A DNA stretch of 64,000 nt from Cephalopachus bancanus (Eukaryota; Chordata; Mammalia; Primates; Tarsiidae). A program made the position numbers and the translations under genes. The notes beneath the pieces are model-generated. The model saw nothing but the letters and a program-made list of their open reading frames with translations, ran no database searches and was not told where the DNA came from. Where the stretch lies: contig JAPVLO010000001.1 in NCBI GenBank assembly GCA_027257055.1, forward strand, positions 15,976,501-16,040,500, read 5' to 3'. This document shows, piece by piece, positions 25,050-36,195 of the stretch (positions within the stretch are counted from its first letter, which is position 1; every line of letters begins with the position of its first letter).

Positions 25050-26110
25050 ATTTCGTCAGACCACAGGACCACAGTCTGTTGGGAGCCAGCCACGGAGGCC
25101 TACTGAGCACTTGGGATCAGGAAGAGCCGTTGACCCTGAGACCACTAGGATGTGTTTGGGAGCTGTTGACCCCATTCCCTCCCCCTTTCTACTCAGCACT
25201 AACCAGAATAAGCTCCTGTAAACTCAAAACATAAAAACTCTGAGGCCGGGACGAACACAAGCTAACTTTAGAAGCTCATTGCTCCCATTCTTCCACAAAC
25301 TGCAGTTTTGGCTTTCACACAACTTACAGTTCAAACTCAGGTCACATCTAAGAGCCTTAGTATTGGTCACAGGCTTCTGGGTCGTGATCTTAGGATTTAC
25401 TGAAGTTGAATAAGGGGTAAATTGTAGAATATAGTTTTAGAAGACAGCCATTTTGTTGAAAGAATGCGGCTAGCTTACTTGCAGGTAGCCCACTATGAAC
25501 TTTGGACTGGGTCACATTCCAAACATTCTGGGAAGGCCCTCTTTAGGTTGCAAAGTAAGTACTTAAGTTTCTGTAGAATTGTTTAACTTGGTATTAGTAT
25601 AAATCAGCTTAGGATGAAAAAGGTTTATAGGATAGGTCAGTCACGGATTAAGGTTAGCGTTTGTTATGGGATTTTTAGGTTATCTATCGTTTAACTTGGT
25701 ATTAGCATAAGCTAGCATAGGACGAAAAGGGTTTATAGGCAATCATGGTTACGTCTATTATGTGATTTTCTTCCTCATACCTGAAGGAATATCTGGTGGG
25801 TGGGGGACGCCCCTCACACACCTGGCTTTGTGTTTACATGAAAGACATATGAGTAAAAAAGCCCACTGTGGACACACTCGATAAAGGTCTTCTGCTCAAA
25901 TCTAAGCAGTTGTCCAAGTCTGTCCCTCTGTCTCTCTCTCTCTCTCTTCCTCTCCTCTCCCCTCCCCTCCCCTCCCCTCCCTCCCCTCCCTCCCTCCCTC
26001 CCTCCCTCTCTCCTCTCTCTCTCTCTCTCTCTCTCCCCCCCCTTTCCCTCTTTCTCTCATTCTCACAATCACCAACACCATCTCCATCTTTGGGGTACCC
26101 TGAACCCAGC
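25050..26110 (+). repeat. LTR-like repeat with internal duplication
   Basis: About 1 kb of unique-looking sequence has a tandem duplicated block (25581-25631 and 25689-25739), a cgataaagg polyadenylation-like word near 25880 and a long pyrimidine tract after it. This order resembles an endogenous retrovirus LTR, but no coding region, primer site or matching second LTR is seen, so the family is unproven. Confidence 0.35.
25925..26055. repeat. Polypyrimidine tract (TC, CCCTCC)
   Basis: About 125 bp is almost purely pyrimidine on the plus strand: TC runs, then repeated CCCTCC blocks, then TC again. The purine strand is the transcribed RNA strand of TUBGCP3. Such mirror-like tracts can form triplex (H-DNA). 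Confidence 0.9.
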
Positions 26111-26471
26111 AGGAGCTGGACTACCGCAACGGACTATGAAAAGTGAGCTGATAATGTAACCATGACCCTGTCCCAGCAAGACAACAGCACTGGATGCCCA
26201 AGACTTGCCGTGCCGCCAACGTGCCAGCAGCCTTGGACAAGGGGCACTACACTGCGGCGTCTTCCCACTGCTCCAGTCAGGAGGTAAACCCTCCACTAAC
26301 CAGAGAACCCATGCGCTCGTCTGCAGTTCAGGGAGAGATCAGACCTTCAGGGTACTGCGCCAGCCGCAGGCCTTCCAGGAGGCATGTCGCACCCCTCTGG
26401 AGGAGAACCAAGGGAGAGAGGCCTGGCACCCGGGCACCTCTGGCCACATCCAGGACCTAATGCCCGCTCAC

Positions 26472-26638
26472 CTCATGGTACGTGTCCTCCAGCTCCCCAT
26501 CATAGATCCAGCGGTACAGGAAGCTCAGGACAGGATGGGACACCAGGCTGAGGATGTGCTGCACCAGGGACCGCATGCTCGGGTCTCCGGTCTTTGTGTA
26601 GGCATGGACGGCCGACGCCAGCTCACCTCCCTTCCTCC
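26472..26638 (-). CDS. TUBGCP3: TUBGCP3 coding exon 11 (residues 390-445)
   Basis: The exon is 167 nt after acceptor TCTCCCCAG. It encodes (G)[38 protein letters not shown] and [17 protein letters not shown], with donor [29 protein letters not shown] is one of the most conserved GCP family motifs, in GRIP1. Human has PYMRS where this has PSMRS. Confidence 0.97.
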
Positions 26639-28658
26639 CTGGGGAGACACAGAGAAACACCCCAATTTACACCCACGGCACAAACCCAGCCTTTCCAACC
26701 AGCCGAAGGTGCCAACAGTGGAGATGCAGTGCGTGTGTTTCCTCATAGCTGACGCCCTCTGGGAAGAAGCAGCGAGACAGAGTCGAGACGCCCTGGCTCC
26801 AGGGGAGCCCCTGTGCTCATGACAGCCAAGAGAGGGCACAGCAGCAAGGTGCAGCCAACAGCGACTGCTCCAGACCTCAGTTCTGGAGACTTCCGTTCCT
26901 CGAAGACATGCCAGGATTTAGACTACAACTCGGGACACACGTGTGTCAAAAACAAAAACTCTGTGCGTTAATACTTGCACCTTCTGGGTGTGGGAGGGGG
27001 ACCCAAAAAACCCAGAGTAACCTTTTGGAGGGCAGGCCCTTGTTGTGCAGGCTGGCGCCCCAGGGAAGTATTCTGGGGCGTTAGTGTGCCAGCTAGCACT
27101 GTCGGGAGAGGCTGGGTTCGGCTTTAGCGAATTTCTGTTGGAGAGTCTTTCAGTGCATTTGCCCCTTTCGTGACAGGTGAATTACAAGCACGCCTGCCCA
27201 CTACGCTGAGCGTTCGGCAGTTTTGAGCCAAAATCGGCCCATGACCCCAACGCCTCTTCTCCCTATTCTCACCCGACTTTGCCCCAAGCAACTTTGTCTA
27301 AATCTCCCCAGACGAAAAAAGTCCTCGGAGGGAAACATCCTGCCAACGTGGAGGAGGCAAAACTAAAAAAGGCAGAAGCACTGAAAGGCATGAAAACTGA
27401 GGAGTGCAAAACCTGTTGTGAGCAGTGAAAAAGCATCTCAGTAGGAGTACTGCAGCAAAAGCGGAATCCTTTGGAGGTGACTGGAGTTTAAACATGTGGA
27501 ACAGATGCACAGTTTTTAGAAACAGATTGTGGTGTGGTTTCTTTGGGTGCCCCCTTGAAACACACGAGTCTCAGGTCACTCACCGGTCTTGTAACCCATG
27601 AACTGGCTGCAACAGTTTGAAAACTGCCCCGGGTGGACAGCAGCCCCTGCGTCTTGGCAGAAGAGCTTGGGGTGAGGGACTAGGAGTGGGTCCAGACACT
27701 GGAGCACTCCCAGAGAGCCTCACGCTGCACTGGGAATCCAGGATCTCACCAGCTCACCAAAAGCCCAAGGCAGGGCCGGCGTGACCTGGCGGAAGTCCGC
27801 CCCAGCACGTGTGCGCGAGACGGGGTGGTGAGACCACACAGGGAGCAGGTGGCGGCTCCAGCAACAGCCCCACAGCACAGGCGCCCTGAGCGCAGGAAGC
27901 ACAGCGGGGGAGGGAGAGGACTCCGTGGCGGGGATGGAGGTAAAGGCGGGTTCTGGCGGGAGTCCAGATACGGAGGGGGGAACACAGGCACTATTTACTG
28001 TGCTTGGGGGGACGTGCCAAGAGTGAGGACAGCACTGACAGCAAGGTGAGGTTCCTGCCCTTCCCATCCCGGGGAGCACAGGGCAGAGACGGCAGCATGC
28101 CTGGGCTCAGCAAGGGGCAGCCGGCCTTGCCCCTCACGTGGTCCCACCAACCCCACGGTAGCAACTGCCAGGACCCCGGTGTGACGGCGCGAAGAGGGAA
28201 AAGACGAAGAGCCGTGGGCCAAGGAGGCACAATCAGGGAGGAGGATGTCCAGGGAGCACCTGGAAAGGTGGAGGCGAGGGCCCAGGAGAGGCCTCCGCCA
28301 CTGTCCATGGTACAGACACGGACACACACACAGCACGGCCCTGAACCCCAGGAGGGTGCGGCACGCACGGGCCATGAGGATGGGCTGCCCGCAGGCCGGC
28401 AGCCATCGCCACTGACCACACAGTGCGCTTCAAACACGAGATGCCTCCTCCTTCCCACCTGTGTGTCACGACATCCCACATCCTGCAAGGTGAACACCGG
28501 AGTCTGAGCTCCATCTGTTCATTCGCATTCAGTCAACACACTCCTGGCTGTGAGGATCCGGAAGGGCAGGGAGCACACGCAAACCTGGACAGCCCTCCCC
28601 ACCCGTGAGCGCTGCAAAGCAGCCTCGGAGGCACACACAGAAGGCAGCATCGAGTGAC
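26639..28658 (-). other. TUBGCP3: TUBGCP3 intron 10
   Basis: The intron is 2.0 kb. It is GC-rich between 27.7 and 28.6 kb with overlapping open frames on both strands, none recognisable. No repeat was identified. Confidence 0.8.
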
Positions 28659-28791
28659 CTTGACAGTGATCCACCAGGGCTGCGAGCGTCTTCAGCCTTA
28701 TTCTGGGGTCGTAGGTCCACACCAGGAGGCGCCGCAGCGTGAGGCTGCTCTCCAGTCCCAAGTTCACACCCTGGTCGTCCTCCAGCTGCAG
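28659..28791 (-). CDS. TUBGCP3: TUBGCP3 coding exon 10 (residues 346-389)
   Basis: The exon is 133 nt after acceptor TGTCTTCAG. It encodes [40 protein letters not shown] and DHCQ plus one nt. The donor is CAAG|GTCACT, a weaker site than the others because A and G are missing at +3 and +4. This is the conserved GRIP1 core; human has K where this protein has R in DPRIRL. Confidence 0.96.
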
Positions 28792-29451
28792 CTGAAGACA
28801 ACGAGGAAGAAGGTTCAGCACAAACCACAGAACACATCGCCCCTCCCAATCCCCAGGTGAACCCAAGGCAGCAGTTACTCTCATAAAAGTGAGGCCAACA
28901 GCCCTTTTAGGAAGACAACTGTATTTCAGAGTGACAAGTGTTTTTTTTTTTTATTTTATTTTTTTATTTTTTTGAGTTGGAGTCTCACTCTTTTGCCCAT
29001 ACTGGAGTGCAGTGGCCACTCCCAGCCACCGCAGCCTTGCCTATTAGGCACCAGCGATCCTTCCGCCTCAGCCTTCCAAGTAGCTGGAACTACAGGTGCG
29101 CACCACCATGCCTGGCTAATTTTTGACTTATTGTAGAGATGAGGTCTCACCAAGTTGCCCGGGCGGGTCTCGAGCCCGCGGGCTCAGGCAATCCACTCAT
29201 CTCAGCCTCCCAAAGGCACGGGATTACAGGCTGAGCCGCCGAGCCCAGCAACAAGTGTTCTTTAAGTGGTACACAGAACCCGGCAAGTTAGCAGCTGGCC
29301 GGCTCTAGGATACTCTGACACTTGCTTGGTCCTCGCAAACAGACTGCTGTCTTTTAAATGTCACGTATGAAGTAACTCCAACTACTGTGTACAGCTTCTG
29401 TCTTCGAACCCTTAAAATCATGAAGAAAGTAAAACGAAAACAAACACGTAC
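28792..29451 (-). other. TUBGCP3: TUBGCP3 intron 9
   Basis: The intron is 660 bp, about half of it an antisense Alu (28938-29249). Confidence 0.9.
28938..29249 (-). mobile_element. Alu (strepsirrhine type), intron 9
   Basis: A T-rich tail, then gagttggagtctcactc, ending gagccgccgagcccagca. The insertion is flanked by acaagtgtt copies. It lies about 200 bp downstream of exon 9 in transcript order. Confidence 0.94.
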
Positions 29452-29520
29452 CTGGGAATGCAAAACGGAGAGTAGGCGGTAGTACTCTTGGAGCTCCTGG
29501 TGCAAGGCAGCACAAAAGCT
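29452..29520 (-). CDS. TUBGCP3: TUBGCP3 coding exon 9 (residues 323-345)
   Basis: The exon is 69 nt, phase 0 at both ends. After acceptor CTTTCCAG it encodes [20 protein letters not shown] and HSQ, with donor CCCAG|GTACG. It is part of GRIP1. Skipping would remove 23 residues without a frameshift. Oppositely oriented Alus lie in both flanking introns. Confidence 0.96.
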
Positions 29521-30756
29521 CTGGAAAGAGAAGTGTGATGAAAACCTCAACTCACCCTGAGAGCAAAGGCCCAGCGCTCTTGGGCAGTCAGGTGGGGCTC
29601 AGCGCCGGTAAGCCCCGGCTGGTCTGCGGGCTCCTAGCCGCCGGCTCCACCACAGTCCGTATCTGAAGAGCACCAGAGAAGCGGAGCTCCTGAGCACAAA
29701 AAGCAAGAGCTCTGCACAACAGGAATGGGAAACAGGCAGAAGGCTTTCAGGAAGCCCCAGGGCAGTCACTTTGGAGAAGGCGTCTCTCTCGTGAAGTTCT
29801 CTCCGCAGCTCGAGTTAAAATACAACGTTCATTCACGTCTTTAACAAAGTCTGAAAACTAGAGGCTCAATTCCAATCTCCCTAATTTTTGTCCGCACTGC
29901 CTGTTTCTCCCGTCCCTGTTAGCAAAAACGTCTTTGTACCTCTCCAATCTCAAACACTGAAGGGCTCGAGTCAAAACCCCAGGTTCAGAGGCTACAGAGG
30001 CACCTTCATGGACCTGCCTGTCGTCCTGCGACAAGAGCCTTTGGGTGCAAGCTCGAAATAAACCAGGCCTCGCAGGAGCCTGGCCTCTCAGGAGCCAACA
30101 GTCGATGCAGCCTGCCAAGGGATGGCTCCTGCTCTGTCGTCTGTCACCACACAGTGTCAACGGGGGAAGAAGCCACCAGGAAAAACAAGCAAACCTGCCC
30201 TCTTCAAATAAATATGCAGGCTCCATGCTTTTCTGCATGCCTCAAAGCAATGCACGAAGATGTATAGGCTTATTGCACTGCATTTCAGGTTGTGTGGACT
30301 GGGACTAACAACACATTTTCATCCTTTTAGGCGTAAAAGGGAACAGGAAATAAACTAGTTTTGTAGACCAAAAGGAGCACGCCCAAAGTGAGACTAGCAA
30401 GAAAGAATGTCCCAGATCCAGAATCAGACAGACCCCTGGGTCTGGACTCCCAACGGAGGTACCAGCAGGGGCCACCCCATACCCCAACACCCCTGGCCTC
30501 ACTGGCTCATCCTCTTGGTTCACGGGAGGAAAATGCCTGGCACTGGTGGGCACAAAGGTGCGTATTACATTTCAGGCCAGGGATAGTTACAGAAAAAGCC
30601 ACGTGGGTCTGCTGAGGCACAGCACCCTCTTCTACTAAACTCTAGCCCAGCACTCCGGGCAGGCAGACACACACAAACACATAAAATTTTTTTAAAAAAA
30701 CCTGCTGAAATAATCAAATCATCATCCCTCATATAGAAAACAAATATACACAAGAG

Positions 30757-31041
30757 GGCCGGGCACAGTGGCTCACACCTGTCATCCCAGCACTTTGGGA
30801 GGCCAAGGGGAGAGGATTGCCTGAGTCCAAGGGTTCAAGATCAGCCCAGGCAACTTGGCGGGACCCCATCTCTACAATAAATCAAAACGTTAGCCAGGCG
30901 TGTGACTGTAGTTCCAGCTACTCGGAAGGCTGAGGCGGAAGGATCGCCTGAGCCCAGCAGATTGAGGCTGTGGTGGCCGGGAGTGTGCCACTGCACTCCA
31001 GCCTGGGTGATGGAGTGAGACCCCAACTCAAAAAAGAAAAT
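30757..31041 (+). mobile_element. Alu dimer, intron 8
   Basis: It starts GGCCGGGCACAGTGGCTCAC and ends CCCCAACTCAAAAAAG. It is followed directly by a second Alu in the same orientation. Confidence 0.93.
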
Positions 31042-31042
31042 A

Positions 31043-31342
31043 CAGCCGGGCTCGGTGGCTCAGCCTGTAATCCCGCGCCTTTGGGAGGCTGAGGGGAGTG
31101 GACGGCCTGAGCCCGCGGGTTCGAGACCCGCCTGGGCAGCGAGACCTCATCTCTACAATAAATCCAAAAATCAGCCGGGCGTGGTAGCGTGCACCTGTAG
31201 TTCCCAGGCTACTCGGAAGGCGGACGGAAGGATCGCCGGAGCCCGGCAGGTCGAGGCTGCGGTCGCCGGGAGCGGCCACTGCACCCCAGTCTGGGCGACC
31301 GAGTGAGACTCCAACTCAAAAAAAAAAAAAAGAAAAGAAAAT
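31043..31342 (+). mobile_element. Alu (strepsirrhine type), intron 8
   Basis: Starts CAGCCGGGCTCGGTGGCTC with a perfect GGTTCGAGACC box and ends CTCCAACTC plus a 13-A tail. Inserted in or next to the tail of the preceding Alu. Confidence 0.94.
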
Positions 31343-31356
31343 ATGCGTGCACAAGC

Positions 31357-31404
31357 GTGTGAGCAAACACACATGAACACACACACACACGCACGCGCGC
31401 GAGT
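31357..31404. repeat. (CA)n/(CG) microsatellite
   Basis: CA repeats mixed with CGCG and TGTG steps, just after the tail of the Alu at 31342. Confidence 0.85.
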
Positions 31405-31839
31405 ATGCAAGTCAGCTTCTGAGTAGGCTACACCCTAAAGGAAGGGCTCGTGGTGAGTGCGCACTCAAAGGGCTGGGAGGGAAGGCTCCGCCCCTCAGTT
31501 CAAGGAAAGCCTGCATAAGCTTCACGCTTAGGAAGCAGAGCCTTCCTTCAAAAACGGACTGGGCTCCAGGGGGCGAGTCTAGCGCCGGGACACTTCGAAG
31601 CTAAACGCAGGCCCTGGCAACAATCATGCCAGGTCAGCAGGCACGAACCAGGGGCATCCAGCCAGCTCAGCGTGAGTGCGCCGTGTTCTTCTGATCGGCC
31701 CGCCATCACTTCCTCCGTGACCGGACGGTTCACAGCAATGACTCTGAAGAGCTGGGAGCGGAGGGAGCATGCGGAAGCTTCAGGAACGGAGTGGCCCGCC
31801 GCACTCTGCGCCCGTTCCTGCCATCTCCCAGTCAGGGCA

Positions 31840-31998
31840 GCTCGGGCGGATCAGTCACACTTCCGGGATTCGATTGTCACATCTGCACATGGGGGGCAAC
31901 TGGCACTTGACCTGCTAAGTTCAGAGGGCTGCTGTGAGAATCGAGAAGGCGCTGGCACAAGAGGTTTGGAAGCCAGCACTGTGAACTACTCAATGGTG
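31840..31998 (+). mobile_element. MIR-like SINE
   Basis: Diverged MIR order is visible: gatcagtcacac, cacatctgcacatgggg, gggctgctgtgagaatcgag and a cactgtgaactactcaa end. Ancient mammalian SINE; boundaries are approximate. Confidence 0.6.
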
Positions 31999-32379
31999 GC
32001 TGGAGTGAGGCTCACATGACAGTTCAGCCATCTTGTGCTCTTCTGGGTCTGGTCTGCCTCACACCTAGCCACCTGACGCGGCACATCGGCGGAGCTGCAC
32101 GCACAGGGGGACGACACAGACGCGACAAACGATCGCTTTGGGGAAGAGGACAGGGACTCCCAGAAATCACAGCATGCTGGGGGGATGGCCGTTGGCCTCA
32201 CCTGCCTGGAGAGCTCTGCCTGTGCTGACGCCATGGATCAGGCCCACTGGGCACCGTACGCCTCAGAGCGCACAGGGAGCGTGGCGGCCACCCAGCCCCC
32301 ACACGAGACCCACACAGAACTGGCAGGAATAGTGCCAGACTCCACGCATACCCTGTCTCCACCACACACTCCTGGAGGT

Positions 32380-32500
32380 GCTCATCACCGCCATCCCCGG
32401 CATGAAGAAACGAAGGCTCACAGAAGACAACACAGCTGCCGAAGCGTGGACCAAGCTGCACCCCTAGGCTGTCTCCCTTCCACGCTCCAAGCGTGCTCTG
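32380..32500 (-). mobile_element. MIR-like SINE fragment
   Basis: The plus strand reads catgaagaaacgaaggctcac then acaacacagctgccgaagcg, which fit a reverse-complement MIR core. Short and diverged. Confidence 0.5.
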
Positions 32501-32504
32501 ACTC

Positions 32505-32605
32505 TCTGGCCACGCTGCCGTGCCACGCTCCCACAAACCAGCCATGCTGCCTGCCATGCTCCTACACACCAGCCAGGCGGCTACCCCACAAACCAGCCAG
32601 AGACC
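32505..32605. repeat. Short ~30-bp tandem repeat
   Basis: About three imperfect units end in acaaaccagcca or acacaccagcca, with ccatgctcc between them. Confidence 0.55.
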
Positions 32606-33314
32606 GGCGCGCTGTTGTGCTCACAGTCAGTGATTCTGTGTGACTCTCTCAGCAATTTTTCGGAGATTTCATCAGCAATTAACCAGTAACCAACTTGTGG
32701 ACAAAACCACAAGCCGACTAACCACGAAGAAGGGCTGGACGGGGGAAACGCCGTCCTTTGCCAGCTGCTCCCCTCAGGCCCAGCAGATAGGACAGGGAGG
32801 ACCACCTCCCTCCTGACTGGTCACTGCGCCACCAGCAGGGCCCCCGCAGCGCTCAGGCAGCAGCACCAGCGTCCTGTCTCCAGCATCGGGAGCATTCCCA
32901 AACCCCGTCTCCCTGTGCTGTCTGGAGCACTGCAGCAGTGGGGGCCCTGGCTGGCAGCCCTGGCCCCTGGTCCGGCAGGCCCTCCTCCCCACCCCCAGCA
33001 GCAGCAGCTGGCCAGGCCCCTCCCCAGAGCCTCTGGGGTCTGACAATCCCCCCGAGCTACCTCAGGCTTCACGGGCATGCTCTGGCCGCTGTGGCCATCC
33101 AATAGGCACAGAGCCACCCTGTCGTGCCCAACGGTCTTTGTCAACACCTGCCACGGTTCCTATTTTCTCGAGTGGCCCCTGACAGAAACAGGCGCTATCA
33201 AAGCTGCTTCATTTGAAAAGAAGCCTACTAAGAGTTATTTCATAGCACAGTTTTGGGTAGGACTAAGCATTTCCCCAAGTGAGCAGCACCTGAAATGTTC
33301 TAGTCATAACGTAC

Positions 33315-33440
33315 CTGGCCCACAAGTCCAAAGGAACGGTCCACACTTCTCTGGTCAGTGTATTTCCTGATTTTATTGTGCAGCCACCCCAGCTCAGCAA
33401 GTCGGACTGCTGTGTCTCTCAAAGACTTACTGAGATTTGC
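33315..33440 (-). CDS. TUBGCP3: TUBGCP3 coding exon 8 (residues 281-322)
   Basis: The exon is 126 nt, phase 0 at both ends. The acceptor is CTTTTTAG, then [40 protein letters not shown] and GQ, with donor CCAG|GTACG. Human has R at the RLSELGW serine and L for V in RSVDRS, so small changes are visible. It belongs to GRIP1. Confidence 0.95.
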
Positions 33441-34077
33441 CTAAAAAGTTGACATATCAGGAGTTAAATGTTAGAAAGCAACACCAGGACTTTAATGACC
33501 GTTTTTCGCAACCAACTGTACTTCTAATCTTACAATTCTCGGGCTTCAACACACAAAAGTCAAAAGTAACAGACAGGCCATCATCAAGGGAAGGAAGCAC
33601 AGAGGGCAAGCGCCGTGACGGAAAAGTCCTTGAAGGACGTAGCAAGCTCAGTCGCCGCACCCTGGAGCACCCTCAGCACGGCATGGTGTGTGGCCTCAGG
33701 CCCCTGTGAAAGGGCAGTGGCCGGTGAGACACAATGCCGTGGGAAAGCGGCGTGGGCAAGGCAGGTGTGGAAGAAACCAAAAGCAAGACTCCAGCATTGA
33801 GGGCCAAGGCGCCAGGCGAGGCTGTCCTCCGGTGTCTCAGGCCTCACAAGCAGGACGCAGAGCAGCTGGGCCCAGGAAAAGGAGGTGTGCGCGGCCCACA
33901 AGGCGGCCCCAGCAACAGGGCACCACACAGGGAAACATAAGCCAGCACAGTCCAGGGCGACCTGACTGGCATGCTCAGCTCTGCAAAACCCGCAGCCGCC
34001 TTACAAACTCGTGGCTCACTGTCTGGGCTTTGCGACATTCTTTTTGAATACTGCAAGCTAGCTTTTGGTTGCTGTAC
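33441..34077 (-). other. TUBGCP3: TUBGCP3 intron 7
   Basis: The intron is 637 bp. I see no repeat or gene. The open frame that runs through exon 7 into this intron is read-through only. Confidence 0.85.
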
Positions 34078-34196
34078 CTTCTCTTCGACTTTGTAGCAAT
34101 TCTCCGTGTTGTTCATTTTGATGTTTTTGCCATCTATGCCCTGGAAGACGTACAGAATGTCCCTCACCAGAGCTGCCTCGGTAACTTCTGTGGTGC
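34078..34196 (-). CDS. TUBGCP3: TUBGCP3 coding exon 7 (residues 241-280, start of GRIP1)
   Basis: The exon is 119 nt after acceptor TTTTGCAG. It encodes (G)[19 protein letters not shown] then [20 protein letters not shown], with donor GAAG|GTACAG. The segment [18 protein letters not shown] is the conserved entry to the GRIP1 domain, which makes lateral contacts between neighbouring GCP subunits in the ring. Confidence 0.96.
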
Positions 34197-36195
34197 CTGC
34201 AAAACAGCGTTCAAAAGGGAGTGGTGAGTAGACAGCAGGCTGCAAACCAAAATGGACCTTACCCACCATTAGCTCTAGAGGATGCATCCGCCACCATGAC
34301 AAATTCACAAATTCAGTAAACGAGCTCAAGATGAAGAAGAGCCTGAGGTTAGAAAGAACCAAGGACGTTCTGAAATGGGGTGGAGACCACGCAATGCCTC
34401 CTCGGACGGCCTTTCTGACAGCCAAGGCTGGGTGTGGGAACTTCCCGTGCACTCGATGGGAAGTTCCTTCCAAACACACCACGAAGGGATGGGTCACTCA
34501 TCCATGGAGTCTGAAAGCCGGACCTTCCAGGCGGCAAGCATGGCGCTCACCTGGGACCCCGCCTCCCCCGCAGAGAAGTAAACCGCACAGAACAGGCATC
34601 GACAGCTTGGAGAACTCTGACCAAGGCAAGGCGGGATTTGGCTGTTACGCCAAATAAGAGGGGAGGCAATGCCTGGAACCCAGGACACCCGTGGGAGGAG
34701 AGACCTAACCAGACAGCCTCGCTCAGCACTCACAGAACCCACCCAGGCCGGCCCACCTGAGGCAGCGAATGGGCGTGGCCTGCACAGCATGGATGGAAGT
34801 TGCAGAAACACCAGTTAGGTCGAGCTGCTTAACCAGGTCGAGCTTCTTACCCATTCAAACTGTCCATGCCTACTCTATCTATTAAGCCAAGAAAGAGATG
34901 GAAGCTGAAGTGTTAACTCTAGTCAAGGGCTCAGCTGCTTCCTTTCTAGTTCTGTCAGTTTTGCTCTGTGCATTCTGAAGCTGTTAGCAAGGAATGCAGG
35001 CTTAGAATCACTGTTTTTTCCTAGAGAAGTGACGCTTTCATTCTTACAAATGGGCCTCTCTCCCTAGACTCCTCCCGGAAGTCTACTTGATATTCACACG
35101 GTCACCACTCTTAAGTTAGCGTTGACAAGGTTGCTGTATTTCCATCCATCCACTTTCAACCTACTTGTGACCTTACATTTAAAACACGTCCCTCGTAAAC
35201 AACTCAAGTCTGAATGGAACTGGCTGTCTTTGACACCAAGTGTTTACACGTTTAATGTATTGCAAGTATGTCTGGGTTTAAGGTCACCTTACTTATCCCA
35301 TTGTCCTTTCTTCCTCTCCCTTTCTGCTTCTCTTGTATCCACCGAGTCTATGTCTAAGTCCTTGCCATCTCTAGGCTTTGAAGAGAATACAGGTTTAAGG
35401 CATGGGTTAGGGGTCAGGAGTCAGCGAGCAAAAGGAAATAGGCGGAGGACATGCCAGGACTCTGCCTGAAGCCACAAGTTGAGCCAGGAATGCACGGCTG
35501 TCAAACACCAACAACAGCCCATGCGAGCTGCACGCAGGGGCAGGCAGTGGTGCAGATGCCAAGCTGTGGCAGACGGCTACGGACTCTGGATGTCGCCACG
35601 GTGCTCAAGGACAGGTAACACCTAGAGCAATTTCAGCACCAGCAGAAAAGGATCAATAGTAAAACCCAATCTTCTGTCTTCAGGACTCCTGTGTTCAAAC
35701 TCTGCTGTACAAGTGTCCTCAAGAAACTCAGACTTCTTTGTGGAATCAAGCGGGGTTTGAACACCCTCACCATCAAGCAACTCTTCCACAAGTCCCTGTG
35801 ATGTACCAGGACCACAGTCAAGACAGACCAGCCCCTTCCTGGACTTCGGTGGAAGAATGGGATGTTACCGGGCACAGCCCAGCTTAGAGACTTTCCAGGG
35901 AGACAGACGAAGGAAACTGGCCAGGGGAAGGTGGTGGCGGGCAGCAGGAAAGAGAGATGCAGAGGAAGGAGCCCACAGGGACAAGCAGCCAAAAGGCAGA
36001 CGGCACTGGGAATAAGACACGAGGCGAGAGCCAGGCTCCCCCAGGCCACCGGTCACCAGGAGTTGTGGACTCGGCCCAGAACAGGAGAAATTCACAGATG
36101 GCGTGAGGTGGGGAGTCCAGACCCCCACTTAAAAAAGAGGGAGGAGGAATTCGAATGCTCAGAGACACTCTATGCCAAGACATAGTCTCACTCAC
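34197..36195 (-). other. TUBGCP3: TUBGCP3 intron 6
   Basis: The intron is 2.0 kb. A diverged minus-strand L1 ORF2 fragment lies at about 34.92-35.29 kb; nothing else was recognised. Confidence 0.8.
34920..35290 (-). mobile_element. Old L1 ORF2 fragment
   Basis: Antisense L1 wording includes ccactttcaacctacttgtg and ccttacatttaaaacacgtc, as found in ORF2 of old L1M families. It is strongly diverged and no frame survives. Confidence 0.55.

Larger units (their letters stand above)
14281..26471 (-). other. TUBGCP3: TUBGCP3 intron 11
   Basis: This is the longest intron in the window (12.2 kb). It contains an LTR-like block with a polypyrimidine tract (25.05-26.1 kb), Alus at 24.7, 21.1 and 20.0 kb, an antisense L1 (20.35-21.85 and 22.27-22.44 kb), a MER-type DNA transposon (21.88-22.11 kb) and a short 64-bp repeat (16.13 kb). 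Nothing is recognised in 14.3-16.1, 16.3-19.95 and 22.45-24.65 kb. Confidence 0.8.
29521..33314 (-). other. TUBGCP3: TUBGCP3 intron 8
   Basis: The intron is 3.8 kb. It contains two head-to-tail plus-strand Alus (30757-31342), a CA repeat, MIR-like pieces at 31.84-32.0 and 32.38-32.5 kb, and a short tandem repeat at 32.5 kb. The stretches 29.55-30.75 and 32.6-33.3 kb show nothing recognisable. Confidence 0.8.

Noticed and set aside
26205..26822. 205-codon open frame, plus strand
   Set aside because: Shadow of exon 11 on the opposite strand.
28938..29249. Polypyrimidine-rich stretch considered as a splice acceptor or new exon
   Set aside because: It is the reverse-complement tail of an Alu; exonisation is possible but unsupported.
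33844..34497. 217-codon open frame, minus strand
   Set aside because: It is exon 7 with read-through into both flanking introns; acceptor at 34197 and donor at 34077 define the true exon.
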